Assembly (NCBI GenBank): GCA_902495595.1
Contig: CABUXV010000026.1
Span: forward strand, 1-31,080
Direction of reading: 5' to 3'
DNA: 31,080 nt
Source of the DNA: an uncultured Eubacterium sp.
Lineage (GTDB): Bacteria > Bacillota > Clostridia > Peptostreptococcales > Anaerovoracaceae
Part shown: positions 1 through 7,372 of the stretch, in pieces
Position numbering within the stretch: position 1 is the stretch's first letter
Layout of the letters: every line of letters starts with the position of its first letter
Translations under genes and position numbers: made by a program
Notes under the pieces: generated by a model
Database searches by the model: none
The model's input: only the letters and a program-made list of their open reading frames with translations
What the model was told of the DNA's origin: nothing

Positions 1-74
1 AATGTATAAAATAATAAAAATTTATTTGGCATAACTATTGCTTTATATAAGGGCAATCGCGATTAGTAGTTTTT

Positions 75-96
75 AAAGGAGACATGATTTAAGATG
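75..96 (+). promoter_or_regulatory. Ribosome-binding site with a two-codon mini-ORF before the carrier gene
   Basis: AAAGGAG lies at 75-81. An ATG at 84 follows it almost directly but reads ATG ATT TAA, a two-residue frame ending at 92. The real start ATG is at 94, one base beyond, at a rather long distance of 12 bases from the Shine-Dalgarno. I saw no convincing -35/-10 pair in the first 74 bases. Whether the mini-ORF is translated is unknown. Confidence 0.35.
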
Positions 97-1527
97 AAAA
101 ATAAAAAATTTAAAATTAAAATGCCTAATTCATATGTAATAATAATGTCTATCATAGTTGTAGTAGCTATTTTATCTTGGATATTGCCTGGCGGCGCATA
201 TGAATATGTTGATCCGAATGCTGATAAACTTGAACCGATTGCAGGTACATATCACTCAACAGATTCTGACCCTCAGGGAATATTTGATATGATATTAGCT
301 CCAATAAAAGGTTTTATGGAGTCGGTTGATATAATATTATATTGTCTTGTAATCGGTGGTTTTTTGGCAACTGTAATGAGAACCGGCGCCATGGATGCAG
401 CAATTGGTCATACTCTTAATAAACTTAAGGGAAAGGAATTCATGCTGATACCTACCATAATGCTGATTTTTTCAATTGCAGGAGGAACTTTTGGTTTGGA
501 AGAAGAAACCTTACCATTTTTCCCTGTACTCATTCCTGTATTTATTGCAGCAGGATATGATACGTTAGTCGGATTATCGGTGATAAAAGTCGGCGCTGCT
601 TTAGGTGTAATGGCATCATTGGCAAATCCTTTTGCGGTTGCGATTGCAAGCAGATTTGCAGGAATATCTATAGGTGATGGCATGGGAATACGATTGATAC
701 TTCTCGCATTTTATATTCCGGCAGGAATTATATTTACCATGAGTTATGCAAAAAAAATTAAAAATGATCCAACGAAGTCATTAGTATATGCACAAGCAGA
801 AGAAAATAGAAAATTTTTCTTAAAAGATGCAGACTATAATAATTTACCGGAATTCACATTAAAAAGAAAAATTATATTGTTAATATTTGCAGCATCATTC
901 ATAGTGATGCTTTGGGGAGTTCTTCCTTGGGCGGATTTAGGAATTACTATTTGGCCTACAATGGGATGGTGGTTTAGCGAGTTGACCGGAATATTTTTTG
1001 CTGCAAGTATAATAATTGCTGTAATAGATAGATTCCCTGTAGATGATTTTATTGATATTTTTGTAAATGGTGCAAAAGATCTTTTGAGTGTAGCTCTGAT
1101 AATAGGTGTGGCGCGAGGTGTATCGGTTATAATGACGGATGCGAGTATTACCGATACAATATTACATTATGGGGAGATGATATTAACTAATGTTTCATCG
1201 GGGATATTTTCAGGTGCGGCATATATAATATATGGTCTGCTGTCTTTCTTGATTCCTTCAAGTTCAGGTCTGGCTACGCTGACAATGAGCATTATGGCTC
1301 CATTGGCAGATTTTGCAGGTGTAGGAAGGGAAATAGTAGTTATTGCATTCCAATCAGGAAATGCAATCATGTCGCTTATAGCGCCGACCTGCGGCTTGCT
1401 TATGGGTGTTTTAGCAATGACGAAAACGTCTTATGGAACGTGGATAAAATTCATATGGAAACTGTTGCTTTATTGCGTATTGGTAACGATAGCCGTGCTC
1501 GTAGGAGCAAGTATTATTTTGTATTAG
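94..1527 (+). CDS. YfcC-family (DcuC superfamily) membrane carrier
   Basis: This is a polytopic inner-membrane protein of 477 residues with about twelve hydrophobic segments. The N-terminal pattern of a short basic head, a first helix and SWILPGGAYEY is typical of the YfcC family in the DcuC/AbgT-related carrier group (Pfam DcuC, PF03606). Other family-like stretches are the glycine/glutamate segment GGTFGLEEETLPFFP near residues 130-144 and SFLIPSSSGLATLTM near 386-400. Family members are ion-coupled carriers of C4-dicarboxylates, amino acids or short peptides; the substrate cannot be read from sequence. A dipeptidase starts nine bases after its stop, so import of peptides or amino acids is the likeliest role (inference). 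The gene is noticeably richer in A and T than the genes after 3.07 kb. Confidence 0.85.
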   Translation: MKNKKFKIKMPNSYVIIMSIIVVVAILSWILPGGAYEYVDPNADKLEPIAGTYHSTDSDPQGIFDMILAPIKGFMESVDIILYCLVIGGFLATVMRTGAMDAAIGHTLNKLKGKEFMLIPTIMLIFSIAGGTFGLEEETLPFFPVLIPVFIAAGYDTLVGLSVIKVGAALGVMASLANPFAVAIASRFAGISIGDGMGIRLILLAFYIPAGIIFTMSYAKKIKNDPTKSLVYAQAEENRKFFLKDADYNNLPEFTLKRKIILLIFAASFIVMLWGVLPWADLGITIWPTMGWWFSELTGIFFAASIIIAVIDRFPVDDFIDIFVNGAKDLLSVALIIGVARGVSVIMTDASITDTILHYGEMILTNVSSGIFSGAAYIIYGLLSFLIPSSSGLATLTMSIMAPLADFAGVGREIVVIAFQSGNAIMSLIAPTCGLLMGVLAMTKTSYGTWIKFIWKLLLYCVLVTIAVLVGASIILY

Positions 1528-1536
1528 AGGTGAAAT

Positions 1537-2997
1537 ATGAAAAATAGAAAATTAATGGAAACAAAGCCTATAGAAGTTTTTAAATATTTTGAGGATCTTA
1601 CATTTATACCAAGAGAATCATCCAATGAAAGCGGAGTGGCTGATTATCTTGTGGATTTTGCTGAAACCAATAATCTGGAATGGATACGAGATAAACATAA
1701 TAATGTTATTATTAAAAAAGATGCGTCAAAAGGATATGAAGACCATAAAGGAATAATTATACAAAGTCATACAGATATGGTTTGTCAAAAAAAAGATGGT
1801 TACGAAATAGATTTTATGAATGATTCTATAGAATTTAATGTTCAAGACGACATGATAATCGCAGAAAATACTACTTTGGGGGCAGATGATGGAATAGGCG
1901 TTGCTTTTGGTCTGGCTATTATGGCTGATAAAAATATAAAGCATCCTGCCATAGAATTAGTTTGTACATCAGAAGAGGAATTGGGCTTTTTCGGTGCCGA
2001 GGCATTGGATATGAGCGTACTTAAAGGTAAACGTATAATAAATATTGACCATGGATGTGATAATGAATTTTGTATCGGTTGTGCCGGAGGTCCGGGGATT
2101 GAATGTGAATTCCCTGTAAACAGGGAAAAAGCCGATATGAAAAAGGTTAACATGAAAGTTTCCTTGAACGGATTGATTGGAGGTCATTCTGGAGAAGATA
2201 TTGATAAAGGCAGGGGGCATGCGGTAAAATTGTTCGGGAGATTTCTTGAGGCTTTAGATAAAGAAGTGGGAATAGATATATCAACCTTGTCTATCGGCAC
2301 CCAAGATAGTGTAATTCCCAGGAGTGCAGAAGCTGTAATATGTATAGATAGTTTAAAGGAAACAGAGGTCAAGGAGATTGCAGAAAAATATCAAAGATAT
2401 TTTTCCGATGAATATTATTTTACAGACCCTAATATAACTATTAATTGTGAAATAGCCGATATAGTTAATGATACTGTCATAGATAAAATGTCCAAACAAA
2501 GAATATTTGATTTTATAACATTCTCAGATTCCGGCGTTGTAAGAATGGATACAGAATTTCCTGAATATGTGGAAAGTTCCGTCAGTACAGGAGTAGTAAA
2601 GTTAAATGAGAATAATGTAATTATGCAGATTTTAACAAGAAGTTCCAGGAAATCTATTTATGATGAGATGGTGAGGAAAATAATAAGGCTTACAGAAATA
2701 ATCGGAGGTACATATAAAATTACGTCAGATTGCCCTGAATGGGAATATAAGAAGGATTCTGTGCTTGCAGATATTTTTCAAAAAGCGTATAAGGATATGT
2801 TCAACGCAGAACCCAAGATGATTATTTTACATGCAGGACTTGAACCTGGGGTATTCATTAAAAAAATGGGTGGAGATATTGAGGCAATTGCATATGGCCC
2901 GAATATAAAAGATATGCATACTCCTGGAGAAAGTCTTCAGATATCTTCAGTTGAAAAAATGTGGGAGTTTACCAAAAAAGTACTTGCTTTATTATAA
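1537..2997 (+). CDS. pepD: PepD-type aminoacyl-histidine dipeptidase (M20 metallopeptidase)
   Basis: This is a cytoplasmic zinc dipeptidase of 486 residues, the usual PepD length, expected to cleave Xaa-His and other dipeptides. The M20 metal-site signatures are all present: QSHTDMVCQK near residue 80 (His and Asp ligands), LGADDGIGVA near 115 (bridging Asp), TSEEELGFFGA near 145 (general base and ligand Glu), GGHSGEDI near 215 in the lid domain, and DMHTPGE near 465 (C-terminal His ligand). The start ATG at 1537 follows AGAGG at 1526-1530. The gap to the upstream carrier gene is only nine bases, so both are probably on one mRNA and serve uptake and hydrolysis of peptides. Base composition is AT-rich like the carrier gene. 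The family assignment is secure; exact specificity is not. Confidence 0.93.
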   Translation: MKNRKLMETKPIEVFKYFEDLTFIPRESSNESGVADYLVDFAETNNLEWIRDKHNNVIIKKDASKGYEDHKGIIIQSHTDMVCQKKDGYEIDFMNDSIEFNVQDDMIIAENTTLGADDGIGVAFGLAIMADKNIKHPAIELVCTSEEELGFFGAEALDMSVLKGKRIINIDHGCDNEFCIGCAGGPGIECEFPVNREKADMKKVNMKVSLNGLIGGHSGEDIDKGRGHAVKLFGRFLEALDKEVGIDISTLSIGTQDSVIPRSAEAVICIDSLKETEVKEIAEKYQRYFSDEYYFTDPNITINCEIADIVNDTVIDKMSKQRIFDFITFSDSGVVRMDTEFPEYVESSVSTGVVKLNENNVIMQILTRSSRKSIYDEMVRKIIRLTEIIGGTYKITSDCPEWEYKKDSVLADIFQKAYKDMFNAEPKMIILHAGLEPGVFIKKMGGDIEAIAYGPNIKDMHTPGESLQISSVEKMWEFTKKVLALL

Positions 2998-3016
2998 AAT
3001 ATCATATTGTTGAACC

Positions 3017-3070
3017 AAATCCCTCTCAGACTCATATTCTAATAAGAATAGAGTTAGGAGGGATTTTTTT
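3017..3070 (+). terminator. Terminator-like hairpin that contains the next gene's Shine-Dalgarno
   Basis: AAATCCCTC at 3017-3025 pairs perfectly with GAGGGATTT at 3058-3066, with one more T-G pair inside. A nested stem TATTCT/AGAATA (3035-3040 and 3045-3050) has an AATA loop. A run of seven T (3064-3070) follows, as in a Rho-independent terminator for pepD. The 3' arm also holds the AGGAGGG Shine-Dalgarno (3056-3062) of the flavoprotein gene, whose TTG start at 3069 is the end of the T run. A possible weak promoter, TTGAAC (3010-3015), 17 bases, CATATT (3033-3038), would start RNA after the left arm and leave the site free. Confidence 0.6.
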
Positions 3071-4367
3071 GTATAAGGTTGTAATAATAGGCGGAGGATG
3101 GTCGGGCTGCGCAGCGGCGCTTTCCGCGAAAAAAGCAGGAGCCGAAGTAACGCTTCTTGAAAAGACGGATTTGCTTTTGGGACTGGGCAATGTAGGTGGG
3201 ATCATGCGCAATAACGGCAGGTTTACGGCAGCAGAAGAAAATATAGCCCTGGGAGCAAAAGAGCTTTTCGATATAACGGACAGATGCTCCAGACATGTTA
3301 ACATAGATTTTCCGGGGCATAAACATGCTAGTCTTTATGATGTTACGAAAGTGGAGCCTGAGGTGAGAAGGCTTTTAAGGGAAAAGGACATAGATGTGAG
3401 ACTTGTATCCAGAGGCGTGGACGTGGTTATGAGCCGAGGATCGGATGAAGGAGAAGCCATAATAGAGAAGATAGTTCTTGCGGGAGGCGAAGAGATAGAG
3501 GGCGACGTTTTCGTGGAAACGACAGGCTCTACAGGACCTATGGGAAACTGTCTTACATACGGAAACGGATGCTGTATGTGCATACTGAGATGCCCTGCCT
3601 TCGGACCGAGGGTGAGCATAAGCGCCAAAGCCGGAGGAAGCGATATCATGGGGAAGAGAAAGGATGGAGCACTCGGAGCATTCAGCGGAAGCGGGAAACT
3701 GGAGAAGCAGTCCCTTTCTCAGGAAATACAGGATATGCTTAACGATACGGGAGTAGCCGTAATCCCCCTGCCTAAGAAATCCGTAAAAAAAGAAAAGCTG
3801 GATGTAAAGGTGTGCAAACAATATGCCTTGGATGAATTTGCCGAAAACATAGTGCTCCTGGATACGGGATACGCTAAAATAATGACCCCGTTTTTTGACC
3901 TTGAGACTCTGCGCCGGATACCGGGATTTGAAAATGCCAGGTATGTGGATCCTTATGCAGGGGGAAAGGGGAATTCCATAAGATATCTGTCGGTTGCGGA
4001 AAGAGACAATTCGATGAAAGTAACGAAGATAGGAAACCTCTTCTGTGGAGGTGAAAAGTCAGGGCTCTTTGTAGGTCATACGGAAGCCATATCAACGGGA
4101 AGCCTTGCGGGACACAACGCGGCGAGATATCTCAAAGGGATGAAAGCGCTTCAGCTGCCTATAGGCATAGCCGTAGGAGATCTGATATCCTTTGCAAACA
4201 AGAGCCTTGAGTCCGAGGACGGTCTCATGACGCGGTATACTTTTTCAGGCGCCGAGTATTTTAAGAGAATGAAGGAAAAGGGCTTGTATTCCGTGGACAG
4301 AGATGAGATAGGGATGAGAATAAAGCGATTCGGGCTCGAAAACATCTACGGCGACAAGCTGCTGTAA
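3069..4367 (+). CDS. GidA-like FAD-dependent oxidoreductase with a cysteine cluster
   Basis: Predicted cytoplasmic flavoprotein of 432 residues. The start is TTG at 3069, six bases after AGGAGGG; it places the dinucleotide fold VVIIGGGWSGCAAALSA at the N-terminus with an acidic LLEK end of strand 2, as in FAD proteins. An in-frame ATG at 2961 exists but lies inside pepD and lacks a site. The C-terminal part (FCGGEKSGLFVGHTEAIS, then GSLAGHNAARYL) resembles the second FAD-binding region of the GidA/MnmG/TrmFO group, but the protein is too short for MnmG and no tRNA-modifying motif was recognised. Unusual is a set of cysteines at residues 161, 168, 169, 171 and 175, possibly redox-active or metal-binding. 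Substrate unknown. Codon use is clearly more GC-rich than in pepD just before it. Confidence 0.75.
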   Translation: MYKVVIIGGGWSGCAAALSAKKAGAEVTLLEKTDLLLGLGNVGGIMRNNGRFTAAEENIALGAKELFDITDRCSRHVNIDFPGHKHASLYDVTKVEPEVRRLLREKDIDVRLVSRGVDVVMSRGSDEGEAIIEKIVLAGGEEIEGDVFVETTGSTGPMGNCLTYGNGCCMCILRCPAFGPRVSISAKAGGSDIMGKRKDGALGAFSGSGKLEKQSLSQEIQDMLNDTGVAVIPLPKKSVKKEKLDVKVCKQYALDEFAENIVLLDTGYAKIMTPFFDLETLRRIPGFENARYVDPYAGGKGNSIRYLSVAERDNSMKVTKIGNLFCGGEKSGLFVGHTEAISTGSLAGHNAARYLKGMKALQLPIGIAVGDLISFANKSLESEDGLMTRYTFSGAEYFKRMKEKGLYSVDRDEIGMRIKRFGLENIYGDKLL

Positions 4368-4371
4368 GACC

Positions 4372-4400
4372 TTGCCTTGCCATAACCAAGGGAGTATAAT
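4372..4400 (+). promoter_or_regulatory. Candidate sigma-A promoter of the Mrp gene
   Basis: TTGCCT (4372-4377) and a perfect TATAAT (4395-4400) are separated by 17 bases, upstream of the Mrp start at 4442. The pair begins directly after the flavoprotein stop codon, so the Mrp gene can be transcribed independently. The AGAGGTAAGG Shine-Dalgarno follows at about 4429-4438. Confidence 0.65.
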
Positions 4401-4441
4401 AGTAATTACAGTTTTATTAAAAATGAAAGAGGTAAGGTAAA

Positions 4442-5296
4442 ATGGCAGATAAGGAAAATGTAAATCAGCAGGCCGAAAGCTGTGATTCTAACTGCAGCAG
4501 CTGCGCTCAGGCAGGAAACTGCAGCAGTCAGCCTCAGAGCATGCTGGAAGAAACAAATGATTTCAATGATATAAAAAAGGTGATTGCAGTAGTAAGCGGC
4601 AAAGGCGGAGTAGGAAAATCCATGGTCACTTCTCTTATGGCGGTAACCATGAACAGACTTGGATACAAGACATCCATACTGGATGCGGATATTACGGGTC
4701 CGTCCATACCGAAAGCTTTTGGAATAACGGAAAAAGCTTCGGCAAACGATTTGGGAATATTTCCGCTGAGAACGAAGACGGATATCGGAACCATGTCCGT
4801 AAACAATCTTCTTGAAAACGATACGGATCCTGTTATATGGAGAGGCCCTGTAATTGCAGGTACCGTTAAGCAGTTCTGGACCGATGTTTTATGGGGCGAA
4901 GTTGACTATCTGTTCGTGGATATGCCTCCGGGAACAGGCGATGTGCCGCTGACTGTATTCCAGTCTCTTCCTGTGGACGGAATCATCGTAGTGACATCTC
5001 CTCAGGAGCTGGTTTCGATGATAGTTGCCAAAGCTGTGAAGATGGCGGAGATGATGGATATTCCTGTTCTCGGCATAGTTGAGAATATGTCTTATTTCAA
5101 ATGCCCTGACTGCGGCAAAGAAATACAGGTATTCGGACCGAGCAAGGTAGACGAAGTGGCAGAGGAACACGGACTTGAAGTTTTGGGCAGACTTCCTATC
5201 GACCCTAAACTTGCAGCCGCATGTGACAAGGGAATGATAGAGCTCTTCGAAGGCGACTGGCTGGACGATGCCGCTAAAAAGCTTGAAAATCTGTAA
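4442..5296 (+). CDS. mrp: Mrp/NBP35-family P-loop ATPase, iron-sulfur carrier
   Basis: This is a soluble ATPase of 284 residues in the Mrp/ApbC/NBP35 family, thought to assemble or carry Fe-S clusters to apoproteins. The deviant Walker A SGKGGVGKS lies near residues 53-61. DADITGPSIP is the switch I region, VDMPPGTGD the Walker B/switch II region, and CPDCGK near 220 is the C-terminal CxxC that bridges a cluster between two subunits. The N-terminus adds several cysteines (CDSNCSSCAQAGNC), as in NBP35-type proteins, which carry a second cluster there. The gene has its own promoter and is followed by a strong terminator, so it is probably monocistronic. Family assignment is firm; client proteins are unknown. 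The iron-sulfur enzymes in this window (aconitase, radical SAM protein) are possible but unproven clients. Confidence 0.93.
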   Translation: MADKENVNQQAESCDSNCSSCAQAGNCSSQPQSMLEETNDFNDIKKVIAVVSGKGGVGKSMVTSLMAVTMNRLGYKTSILDADITGPSIPKAFGITEKASANDLGIFPLRTKTDIGTMSVNNLLENDTDPVIWRGPVIAGTVKQFWTDVLWGEVDYLFVDMPPGTGDVPLTVFQSLPVDGIIVVTSPQELVSMIVAKAVKMAEMMDIPVLGIVENMSYFKCPDCGKEIQVFGPSKVDEVAEEHGLEVLGRLPIDPKLAAACDKGMIELFEGDWLDDAAKKLENL

Positions 5297-5334
5297 GGCA
5301 GGTTAATAGAAAAGCGAGACGGCAAAGATAATAA

Positions 5335-5385
5335 AGAGTACGTTTATTTGCAGCAGTTCTGCTGAGGATAAACGTACTCTTTTTT
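5335..5385. terminator. Strong intrinsic terminator between the Mrp and MerR genes
   Basis: AGAGTACGTTTAT (5335-5347) and ATAAACGTACTCT (5368-5380) form a perfect 13-base-pair stem, with a small GCAGC/GCTG inner pairing in the loop, followed by a run of T from 5379 to 5385. It ends the Mrp transcript and, being symmetric and placed between convergent genes, probably also the MerR transcript. Confidence 0.92.
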
Positions 5386-5405
5386 ATGGCTGAATTTTCG
5401 GCTGT

Positions 5406-6305
5406 TTATTTTTTGCGTACAGGATATATTATCTTTGTAAGGTAATTTTCACCGGCTTTTAAATCAAAAGGAGAAATCAGGTATTCTTCCGATAAGTGTC
5501 CGTTAATTTCATATCCGTGGGAGTCTATCCATCTCAGTATATTGAGGTGACTTTGGTGGATGGTCTCATATTTGCCGTAATGATAGTATACCGCCGCCTT
5601 AAATCCTCCGAATTCTTTTATCTGGGAGATTCCTCCGTACTGGTGGGGATTAAGTTCAACAGGTAGGCATACTTCAAGCTTGATTTGCGATTTATAAAAT
5701 TGGTCCATAATCGAATCTGTGAAATATCTTAAAATTATGTGTCCGTTTACAAGCAGACCTCTTTCTTCAACCAGCTTGTATATTTCAAACCATCTTTCTA
5801 TGGAAATTTCAAAATTATTGTAATTCTGCATTTCCTTTGATGTATAGAAAATATTCTGCTTCGGGATATCTTCGAGTTTTACATTGGAATTTTCATCTGA
5901 AAAATCATCAGGATTTTCCCGCTGATTAAGTTCGATTTGATAATAATCCTTATTGTTGCTTACTTTGTTCAGCAGCATTTTTCCTTCGTTCCGTATTTTG
6001 TTAAGACTCTCTATTTTCTGGTCAAGGTATTTTATTTTATTTCCTATTTCTCTTTCATACATTTCAAGATTGTCTTTCTGTATCAGAAGCTTTATCTCTT
6101 TCAGAGAAAACTCTAGCTGCTGAAGTTTCTTGACTGTATAAATCGTGAAAGCCTGCTCCTTTGAATAATAGCGATATCCTGTATCCTCGTCCTTGCATGA
6201 CGGATTGATGAGGTCTATATCATCGTAGTATCTTAGGGTTTTAGGATTTATATCACATAAACGAGCCATTTCCCCTATAGTGTAATGGTTTCTTTTGGAT
6301 TTCAT
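5406..6305 (-). CDS. MerR-family transcriptional regulator with GyrI-like effector domain
   Basis: The protein has 299 residues in the layout of BmrR-type regulators. An N-terminal winged helix-turn-helix occupies residues 7-75, including YTIGEMARLC, NPKTLRYYDDIDLI and the TGYRYYSKEQ wing. A coiled-coil dimerisation helix follows at about 78-125. A C-terminal GyrI-like/SOUL-type ligand-binding region lies at about 150-299 and ends in aromatic-rich strands. Such proteins bind a small hydrophobic or cationic ligand and activate promoters with a long -35/-10 spacer by twisting the DNA. Divergent to it, 470 bases away, is the ammonia-lyase gene, whose possible promoter has a 19-base spacer; control of that gene is possible but not shown. 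The ligand cannot be read from sequence. Confidence 0.88.
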   Translation of the reverse strand: MKSKRNHYTIGEMARLCDINPKTLRYYDDIDLINPSCKDEDTGYRYYSKEQAFTIYTVKKLQQLEFSLKEIKLLIQKDNLEMYEREIGNKIKYLDQKIESLNKIRNEGKMLLNKVSNNKDYYQIELNQRENPDDFSDENSNVKLEDIPKQNIFYTSKEMQNYNNFEISIERWFEIYKLVEERGLLVNGHIILRYFTDSIMDQFYKSQIKLEVCLPVELNPHQYGGISQIKEFGGFKAAVYYHYGKYETIHQSHLNILRWIDSHGYEINGHLSEEYLISPFDLKAGENYLTKIIYPVRKK

Positions 6306-6338
6306 AGGATTTCCTCTCTGCTGCTGTTTAGTATCTTA

Positions 6339-6366
6339 ATTCTAACACAAAGCCGCAGCTAATCAA
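6339..6366 (-). promoter_or_regulatory. Candidate promoter of the MerR-family gene
   Basis: Read on the minus strand, TTGATT (6366-6361) and TAGAAT (6344-6339) are 16 bases apart. Initiation near 6332 would leave a leader of about 27 bases, with GAGGAAAT as Shine-Dalgarno before the ATG at 6305. The match is moderate. Confidence 0.45.
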
Positions 6367-6662
6367 AGTCGAATGTTCCATAATAGTGAAACTGCTGGAA
6401 GGTTTTGATGTTTATTTGCTTATAAAAAAATTTAGTGAAAAAGTATCAATCGGAGAAAGTATTCTTAAAATTCTGTATTTTGGGCGGTTTAAGTATATTT
6501 ACGGTTTATATGCGGGAAATTTTGGATATATGAGAATATTATTGCAGCAAAACAATGTTTATTTGTTGATATATATAAGAAAAAACATTACATCGTATAC
6601 ATGAAATTAGAAAGTTTAAAAGAATGTAGCTTCACAAAAAAGAAATTTGTCAGATAATTCTG
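6367..6662. other. AT-rich intergenic stretch without a recognisable gene
   Basis: This stretch lies between the divergent MerR and lyase genes. A 72-codon frame starting with GTG at 6386 has no Shine-Dalgarno and no recognisable protein features, so I do not call it a gene. A short repeated TGTTTATTTG occurs at about 6410 and 6557. No RNA gene or riboswitch was recognised. Confidence 0.5.
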
Positions 6663-6693
6663 TTGACTTTACAACGGCGGGAAGAACTATCAT
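6663..6693 (+). promoter_or_regulatory. Possible long-spacer promoter upstream of the lyase gene
   Basis: TTGACT (6663-6668) and TATCAT (6688-6693) are separated by 19 bases. That is longer than the usual 17 but is the spacing of promoters activated by MerR-family proteins. A MerR-family gene lies divergently upstream. No clean dyad was seen in the spacer, so MerR control is speculative. Confidence 0.35.
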
Positions 6694-6772
6694 AAAGATA
6701 CAAAAGATGTTGCTTAAAGAGCACGTGAAACAAAGTGCCGATATGTTATAAAAGTTTTAGGAGGTAATCATT

Positions 6773-7240
6773 ATGGTTGGAAAAAAAGTTGTACATCGTC
6801 TTATGATGACAGGCGGAGATGGTCACTATGTAAATCAGTTGGTAAACGGTTCGAGAATGCTTGACTTTTTCGGCGATGTTGCTACAGAGCTTCTCGTAAG
6901 AGCTGACGGAGATTTGAGTTTGTTCCTGGGATACGAGGAAGTTCGTTTTACAGCGCCTATCCACGTTGGAGATTTCATGGAATACCACGGCTGGATTGAG
7001 AAAAAAGGCAAGACTTCATATAAGGTTAAATTTGAAGCTTATAAGGTTATAACTATGCCGGATGATTTTAAGGAAAGAAGCTATATGCTTGACGGAATAT
7101 CAGGAGAACCTGATAAACTGGGATTAAAACAGTCGGCAGCTATAGTATGCGACCCTCCTGTATTATGCGGATATGCGACGGGAACGCTGGTAATTCCTGA
7201 AGATTGTCAGAGAGGCGCTCAGGACCCTGATTTTGCCTAA
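6773..7240 (+). CDS. 3-aminoacyl-CoA ammonia-lyase (Kal/Acl family, hotdog fold)
   Basis: A small cytoplasmic protein of 155 residues that I recognise as close to the beta-alanyl-CoA ammonia-lyase of Clostridium propionicum and the 3-aminobutyryl-CoA ammonia-lyase (Kal) of lysine fermentation. The recalled family features are the N-terminus MVGKKVVHRLMM, then YVNQLVNGSRML, DGDLSLFLGYEEVRFTAP, VGDFMEYHGWIEK and CDPPVLCGYATGTL. These enzymes reversibly eliminate ammonia from a 3-aminoacyl-CoA to give the 2-enoyl-CoA. The start ATG follows a strong AGGAGG. None of the other lysine-fermentation genes (kamA, kamD/E, kdd, kce) is nearby; the neighbours are a CoA-transferase and a BCCT carrier, pointing to a different beta-amino acid or betaine. 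Residues 120-128 (SGEPDKLGL) look like a slightly lengthened loop. Which of the two substrates, or a third, is used is not decidable here. Confidence 0.85.
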   Translation: MVGKKVVHRLMMTGGDGHYVNQLVNGSRMLDFFGDVATELLVRADGDLSLFLGYEEVRFTAPIHVGDFMEYHGWIEKKGKTSYKVKFEAYKVITMPDDFKERSYMLDGISGEPDKLGLKQSAAIVCDPPVLCGYATGTLVIPEDCQRGAQDPDFA

Positions 7241-7278
7241 TGATAATTTTACCGGCGGGAAGTGGGAATTTTAGTTGA

Positions 7279-7325
7279 CAAAACGGCTTGCGGCTTCCTT
7301 TACGGGAGGCCGGGTCGTTTTTTTA
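7279..7325 (+). terminator. Terminator between the lyase and the CoA-transferase genes
   Basis: A GC-rich stem (CGGCTT and GGCTTCC on the left, GGGAGGCC and GGGTCG on the right, with G-T pairs and a small bulge) with a TTTAC loop is followed by seven T (7318-7324). No clear promoter lies between it and the next start at 7373, so it may act as a partial terminator that lowers expression of the downstream genes. Confidence 0.7.
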
Positions 7326-7372
7326 TCTTCATCTGTTTTAGAAGTTCGATTGCGAAATAGGAGGAATCAGAA

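Noticed and set aside
6366..6378. Possible second LexA box near the MerR promoter (GAACATTCGAC on the minus strand)
   Set aside because: Only one half-site is present; the GTTC half is missing at the required four-base distance.
6386..6604. 72-codon plus-strand frame in the gap before the lyase gene
   Set aside because: It starts with GTG, has no Shine-Dalgarno, shows no domain and is as AT-rich as the surrounding non-coding DNA.
6773..7240. Lysine fermentation cluster
   Set aside because: The lyase fits Kal, but none of kamA, kamD/E, kdd or kce lies in the window, so the cluster cannot be claimed.
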